A DNA stretch of 64,000 nucleotides from Saccharofermentans sp. (GTDB lineage: Bacteria; Bacillota; Clostridia; Saccharofermentanales; Saccharofermentanaceae): NCBI GenBank assembly GCA_024683485.1, contig JAIKYD010000057.1, forward strand, positions 1-64,000, read 5' to 3'. The number at the start of each line of letters is the position of its first letter. Position 1 is the first letter of the stretch. Made by a program: the position numbers and the translations under genes. Positions 59,477 through 64,000 of the stretch are shown piece after piece. Under the pieces are notes generated by a model. The model was not told where the DNA came from and did not search any database. It saw only the letters and a list, made by a program, of their open reading frames with translations.

Positions 59477-61359
59477 CGGTATTTTCTTCCGAGTATCACG
59501 TCGGAGAAGACGCGCGTAAAGGCGGCAAAGGCTACACGGCAGCTGCTGTTCTTTGTGCTGTTATGCTGTTGGCTCTCAGCCTGACGACGTTCTTTATCGG
59601 AAGAAAAAACGCATACGAGAAGGATACTGTGCCGAGTTTTGAGAAAGCGTTGGATGAGGGAAGATATACGGAAGCTCTTGATATCTATCGCGGTATCCAG
59701 GATGAGGTTCTTAAAGCTTCTCCTGAGGAACAGGACTCGAACGCTACCAGGATCAGAATGCTCGATGAGATGGAGAATATCGTCAGAACCCGTGTTGATG
59801 CTCTCTGTGATCACATAGTTTCCAACCGGTATATCCTTACGGCAAGTGACATTAATTTCCTTAATTCAATGAGGGAACTGACGAGTTCAGTTGTATCCGA
59901 GAGAATGTATGGGATATGTGAGGATTTCCTGCTCGGAAATATTGAGAAACCGGTCGTAATGTACTTTTTCGAGCAATTGCAGCCGATAGGCAATTTCTCG
60001 GCAACTGCAAATCCTTTGCTCAGGGAGCTCGATTATATCGAGACAGCGACAGGTGATGTTCAGACAGCTGAGAAGGCGTTGGGAACGGGAGATTACATAT
60101 CTGCTGTCAAAAAGTACACACAGGTCAATGAGAACTATGACGGTTTTGTCGGTGATTACTGTGATAAGAGAGTCAAGGCTATAAAGGCAGAGATGTATGA
60201 ACCTATGATGTCTGAAGGTGAGCATATGATCCAGACATATAAGTTCTATTCTGCAGAGAAGCTTTTCTCGGATCTTGCAACGATCTTTCCTGAAGATGAG
60301 ATGATCAAGGGAAATCTTCTTACAGCAACTTCACACACGAGCGAAGTCAGGGAGTACAGAGGACCTATCGAAGTCATTTGTGTAAGATCCCTCATCGCTG
60401 ATACGGATACGGCATTTGCAGGAAGATACCATTCCAATAATACGGATCTCTATCTTACAGTTTCAGAATTCGAGAAGATCCTCGAGAATCTATATTCCAG
60501 AGACTATGTGCTCGTGGATCCCGAGAATCTCATTGAAGCAAGTGATCCGACTTTCCTTCTTGAACGCAATCTGAAAGTTCCCAAGGGTAAGAAACCCCTG
60601 GTCGTTGTTATTGAGAATCTTCAGTATAACGCCACGGCATATAACTGCGGAACCTGCAGAAGACTGGTGCTCAACGATGAATATCAGGTGTGTGGAGAGT
60701 ATATTAATAATGCAGGGGAGACGGTTGTGAGCAGGACTGCTGAATCAATCGGAATCCTTGATACCTTCGTTGAGAAACATCCTGATTTTACTTATGACGG
60801 CGCAAAGGGAATCATATCTGTAAGCGGTTATGAGGCCTGCTTCGGTTACATAGTAAGCCAGGATGAGATAGATGACCGCAATAATGCTTTGAGTACTGCG
60901 AATCTTACTCCGGTAAACCCTTCTGCAGAAGAGATTACTTACAACAGGGACAGGGTGACGGATATAGTTAATGTGCTTAAGGACAATGGATGGAAGCTTG
61001 CTTCCTGCACATATAATTACATTGAGGACTGCCGTAATACCGAGAAACAGATCCTGATGGACGATACAGAAAAGTGGCTTGACCAGATAGGAAGCCTGTT
61101 TGGTGAAGTTCATATGCTTGTTTATCCGAACGGAAATTATATTTACGGTACTGATGACAGGGCAGTATACTACAAAAATAACGGATTCAGGATTTTCTTC
61201 GGCGGCGGCGCGACACCGTATTATACATATGGTGACAACTATCTGTATCTTGACCGCGCAATGATGAGTTATAAGACACTGACAAGAAAAGCTTATGAGG
61301 AATTGTTTGATTATAACGAGATAATCGATTCTGCAAGAACTCAGAATTCCGGAACGTAA
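59473..61359 (+). CDS. Membrane-anchored polysaccharide-deacetylase-like protein, probably non-catalytic
   Basis: N-terminal TM; TPR-like middle; C-terminal KPLVVVIENLQY...FVEKHPDFTYDGAKGIISVSGYEACFGY...NGWKLASCTYNY...VYPNGNYI. Confidence 0.6.
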   Translation: MTVFSSEYHVGEDARKGGKGYTAAAVLCAVMLLALSLTTFFIGRKNAYEKDTVPSFEKALDEGRYTEALDIYRGIQDEVLKASPEEQDSNATRIRMLDEMENIVRTRVDALCDHIVSNRYILTASDINFLNSMRELTSSVVSERMYGICEDFLLGNIEKPVVMYFFEQLQPIGNFSATANPLLRELDYIETATGDVQTAEKALGTGDYISAVKKYTQVNENYDGFVGDYCDKRVKAIKAEMYEPMMSEGEHMIQTYKFYSAEKLFSDLATIFPEDEMIKGNLLTATSHTSEVREYRGPIEVICVRSLIADTDTAFAGRYHSNNTDLYLTVSEFEKILENLYSRDYVLVDPENLIEASDPTFLLERNLKVPKGKKPLVVVIENLQYNATAYNCGTCRRLVLNDEYQVCGEYINNAGETVVSRTAESIGILDTFVEKHPDFTYDGAKGIISVSGYEACFGYIVSQDEIDDRNNALSTANLTPVNPSAEEITYNRDRVTDIVNVLKDNGWKLASCTYNYIEDCRNTEKQILMDDTEKWLDQIGSLFGEVHMLVYPNGNYIYGTDDRAVYYKNNGFRIFFGGGATPYYTYGDNYLYLDRAMMSYKTLTRKAYEELFDYNEIIDSARTQNSGT

Positions 61360-61374
61360 TATTAATATTACGTT
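61353..61374. terminator. 22-bp perfect palindrome at the 3' end of the deacetylase-like gene
   Basis: AACGTAATATTAATATTACGTT overlapping the stop codon; only a weak T-rich follow-on. Confidence 0.4.
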
Positions 61375-61459
61375 TCATTTTCGATTTGTTTGCACACAAA
61401 AAACGTTTTTTATTATAATGTAAGTTGTGAGGAACCTTTGAAGTTTTCACGGAGGGAGC

Positions 61460-61921
61460 TTGTTTATGGGCAGAATCGACAGACTTACTAATCTTACCGA
61501 GAAGGAAGAGGTCCTTTGGCAGGACAGGAAGAGATATCTCGGATTACCCATTTCCTTCACGATCTACAGTTTCAGCACAAATAAGTTTTACTATAAGAAG
61601 GGTATCTTCAATGTGACTTCAGAAGAGATCCTTTTATACAGAGTATTGGATCTTACTTTCAAGCAATCAATGTGGCAGAAGATCTTTGGTGTGGGTTCAG
61701 TCATTCTTACTACTGCGGACAAATCCACTCCCTTACTCGAGATAAAGAATATCAAGACACCTGACAGAGTCAGAAAGGCTCTGAGTAATCTGGTTGAACA
61801 GCGACGCGACGAGAAGCGTGTCACCGGCAAGGAAATGTTCGGTGCTGCAGGTATGTTCCATGATCACGGTGATCTTGAAGGCGTTGACCTTGATGGCGAC
61901 GGAATAATCGATATTCATTGA
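61460..61921 (+). CDS. PH-like domain protein with EF-hand-like C-terminal loop
   Basis: FYYKKGIFNVTSEEILLYRVLDLTFKQSMWQKIFGVGSVIL; tail DLEGVDLDGDGIIDIH. Confidence 0.6.
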   Translation: MFMGRIDRLTNLTEKEEVLWQDRKRYLGLPISFTIYSFSTNKFYYKKGIFNVTSEEILLYRVLDLTFKQSMWQKIFGVGSVILTTADKSTPLLEIKNIKTPDRVRKALSNLVEQRRDEKRVTGKEMFGAAGMFHDHGDLEGVDLDGDGIIDIH

Positions 61922-61936
61922 TTTTGAGGTAGTATA

Positions 61937-62935
61937 GTGGAGACGAGGATTGACAGATTCGGCAGTGTCCGGGAAGACAAGATCAAACAATTAAAGGAGC
62001 TTATCGCAGAATCCGATAATATTGTTTTCCTTGGAGGAGCAGGCGTATCGACAGAGAGCGGTATTCCTGATTTCAGGAGCGGAGCCGGAATCTATAATAC
62101 AGAGAGCGGTACTAAGTACAGGCCGATAGATATCATTGCACATGATTTCTTCATAGAGCATCCTGAGGATTTCTATGATTTCTATAAGCGTAAGTTAATT
62201 TATCCTGATGCCAGACCCAATAAGGCACACAAGGCTCTTGTCAGACTTGAGAGACAGGGTAAATTGAAGGCTATCATAACCCAGAATATCGATAATCTTC
62301 ACCAGGAAGCCGGCAGTAAATGCGTTATCGAACTTCATGGTTCTGTATTCAGAAATTACTGCATGGACTGCGGGAAGAAGTTCAATATCGAGTATGTTGT
62401 CGCGCAGGAAGGTGTCCCTCACTGTGACAGATGCGGCGGGATCGTAAGGCCTGATATCGTTTTGTATGAAGAGAATCTTGAACATGAGAATGTTGATAAT
62501 GCTATCAAGGCAGTAAAGAAGTGCGATCTGATGATCATTGCCGGTACTTCGCTTACTGTATATCCGGCTGCTACTTTTGCCCAGTTCCTGAAGCATGACA
62601 GAATCGTAATTATAAACAAGAGTTCCACTTACCTTGATCTTAAGGCGCTCCTTACGATACATGATAATGTTGGCGATGTGCTCGATAAGTGTGTTCCGAA
62701 GAGAGTATCGAGGAAGACAACATCTTCCAAATCTGCATCAGGAAAGACTGCAGCCAGGAAGAGTTCTGCCAAGACATCAACTGCTAAGAAGACAGCTTCT
62801 AAGACTGCAGATAAGAAAGCGGCCCCCAAGAGCACCTCAAAGACCGCTTCTTCCGGAAAGACTGCTGCCAAAAACTCTTCTGCATCAACCACGGGGAAGA
62901 AATCTTCTTCTAAGGTGAAGAAGGATGAAAGCTGA
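61937..62935 (+). CDS. NAD-dependent protein deacylase (sirtuin) with K/S/T/A-rich C-terminal extension
   Basis: GGAGVSTESGIPDFRSG, TQNIDNLHQEAG, CMDCG/CDRCGG; long basic tail from about 62700. Confidence 0.92.
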   Translation: METRIDRFGSVREDKIKQLKELIAESDNIVFLGGAGVSTESGIPDFRSGAGIYNTESGTKYRPIDIIAHDFFIEHPEDFYDFYKRKLIYPDARPNKAHKALVRLERQGKLKAIITQNIDNLHQEAGSKCVIELHGSVFRNYCMDCGKKFNIEYVVAQEGVPHCDRCGGIVRPDIVLYEENLEHENVDNAIKAVKKCDLMIIAGTSLTVYPAATFAQFLKHDRIVIINKSSTYLDLKALLTIHDNVGDVLDKCVPKRVSRKTTSSKSASGKTAARKSSAKTSTAKKTASKTADKKAAPKSTSKTASSGKTAAKNSSASTTGKKSSSKVKKDES

Positions 62936-64000
62936 TCTTAAGTTTTACAAAGATAAAGAACAGGTGATAATTGCCGATCTTGCCAAATACGGAAGGCAGA
63001 GCGGCTTTTTATCATTTTTGAGACTGATTCTTTTCCTGGGAGCCGCGGCGCTCATTATCTGGGGATATCTGAGTAATTATCCGCTATTGTATTTTGGTGG
63101 TGGTGCATTTTTTATCGTCTTTGTTGTGCTTTGTTTTATCCATAACGGAATTATGGCAAAGGTCAACTATCTGAATGAACTTTTAAAGATTACTTCATCT
63201 TATATTGCAAGGATTAACGGTGATTTCACAGAGCTCAGGAATATTGCTGTAAAGGGGCTTAAAAGGGCAGATGATATCAGTTCTGCGAAGATCAGCCTGT
63301 ATGGATTGGATTATGATGTGCCTGATCACGATTACTGTGAAGATCTTGATCTGTTCGGCAAGAAATCGCTTTTTGCTCTTTTGAACATATCTGAAACATC
63401 TTTCGGAAGAAGAAGATTTGCCGACAGTCTTTTGAATCCCCATGCATCCGGTATTACCGTTGATGAACTTAAAGCCAAGCAGAAGGCTGTGGCTGAGCTT
63501 TGTTCCAAACCGGATATGCTTATGCATTATCAGGCCATTGCAAGAATGGGTAAGATGACAAAAGATCCTAAAGCTCTTATGTCTTTTGCTAAGGAGGGCT
63601 CGAAAACAAAAACTGCAGCAAATATCCTTGCAGTTATCGGATGTGCAGTCTGGATCTGTGTACCGTTGGCTTTCGCGCTTTTCCCTGATTACGGAACAGC
63701 TTCGATTCCTGCGTGTCTTATCGTAAATCTCATTATCTGGATGATCGGCCGTTCATTTAACGATCAATACATTAAAGCTTGTGAAGGTATGCCATATCAG
63801 GTCAAAACCATTCTGGAGCTATATTCGATACTTGAGGATTCAGACTTTGAGGATGAACTTATCAAGCGCCTTATAAAAGGTGAAGACAGTTCAACGGGCG
63901 CTTTTGAGTCACTCAGGAATTTGGATTCCGTATTAAGAGTGGCAGCACTGCGAAGCCAGCCGTTATTTGCGCTGATCTTAAATCTTGTTTTCCCGCTTGA
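62925..64000 (+). CDS. MutS-related membrane-associated ATPase, truncated at window end
   Basis: ATG at 62925; MKADLKFYKDKEQVII..., two TM helices, DLDLFGKKSLFALLNISETSFGRRRFADSLLNP MutS core-like; absent from ORF track because no stop is reached. Confidence 0.7.
   Translation, partial: MKADLKFYKDKEQVIIADLAKYGRQSGFLSFLRLILFLGAAALIIWGYLSNYPLLYFGGGAFFIVFVVLCFIHNGIMAKVNYLNELLKITSSYIARINGDFTELRNIAVKGLKRADDISSAKISLYGLDYDVPDHDYCEDLDLFGKKSLFALLNISETSFGRRRFADSLLNPHASGITVDELKAKQKAVAELCSKPDMLMHYQAIARMGKMTKDPKALMSFAKEGSKTKTAANILAVIGCAVWICVPLAFALFPDYGTASIPACLIVNLIIWMIGRSFNDQYIKACEGMPYQVKTILELYSILEDSDFEDELIKRLIKGEDSSTGAFESLRNLDSVLRVAALRSQPLFALILNLVFPL

Overview
The window is 64 kb of a low-to-mid GC Gram-positive (Clostridia-like) chromosome. 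Family assignments come from reading the protein track; no database search was run. Left third (about 0-16 kb): a plus-strand run of mostly single-gene accessory functions, including methyltransferases, GNAT acetyltransferases, alpha/beta hydrolases, an adenosine-deaminase-like protein, a beta-lactamase-family protein with a membrane tail, HAD, HD-GYP, a quinone reductase, nitrilase and an orphan solute-binding-like lipoprotein. It also holds a decayed HTH regulator remnant. Middle (16-44 kb): core genes fur-like, dac, miaB-mutS-mutL-miaA, lexA, gdhA, LCP, lysC, yqeG, efp, Asp23/amaP, nusB, xseAB, ispA, dxs, nadK, argR and recN. Right part: two paralogous zinc-ribbon gene cassettes (45.0-47.7 kb and 49.3-52.3 kb), then RluA-like, rny, a type IIA topoisomerase pair, a degenerate polysaccharide-deacetylase-like protein, a PH-like protein, a sirtuin with a histone-H1-like tail, and a truncated MutS-like membrane ATPase. 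The best candidates for something undescribed are: (1) the duplicated cassette, where each copy has a shared promoter/5'UTR element, a zinc-ribbon tail/bitopic membrane protein, and a secreted or membrane protein ending in the same unrecognised C-terminal domain; (2) a PP2C-like apparent pseudophosphatase with TM, SH3-like domain and TTES repeats beside an LCP gene; (3) the sirtuin with a K/S/T/A-rich tail; (4) a deacetylase-fold protein that appears to have lost its catalytic residues. No tRNA, rRNA, CRISPR array or intact transposase was seen.
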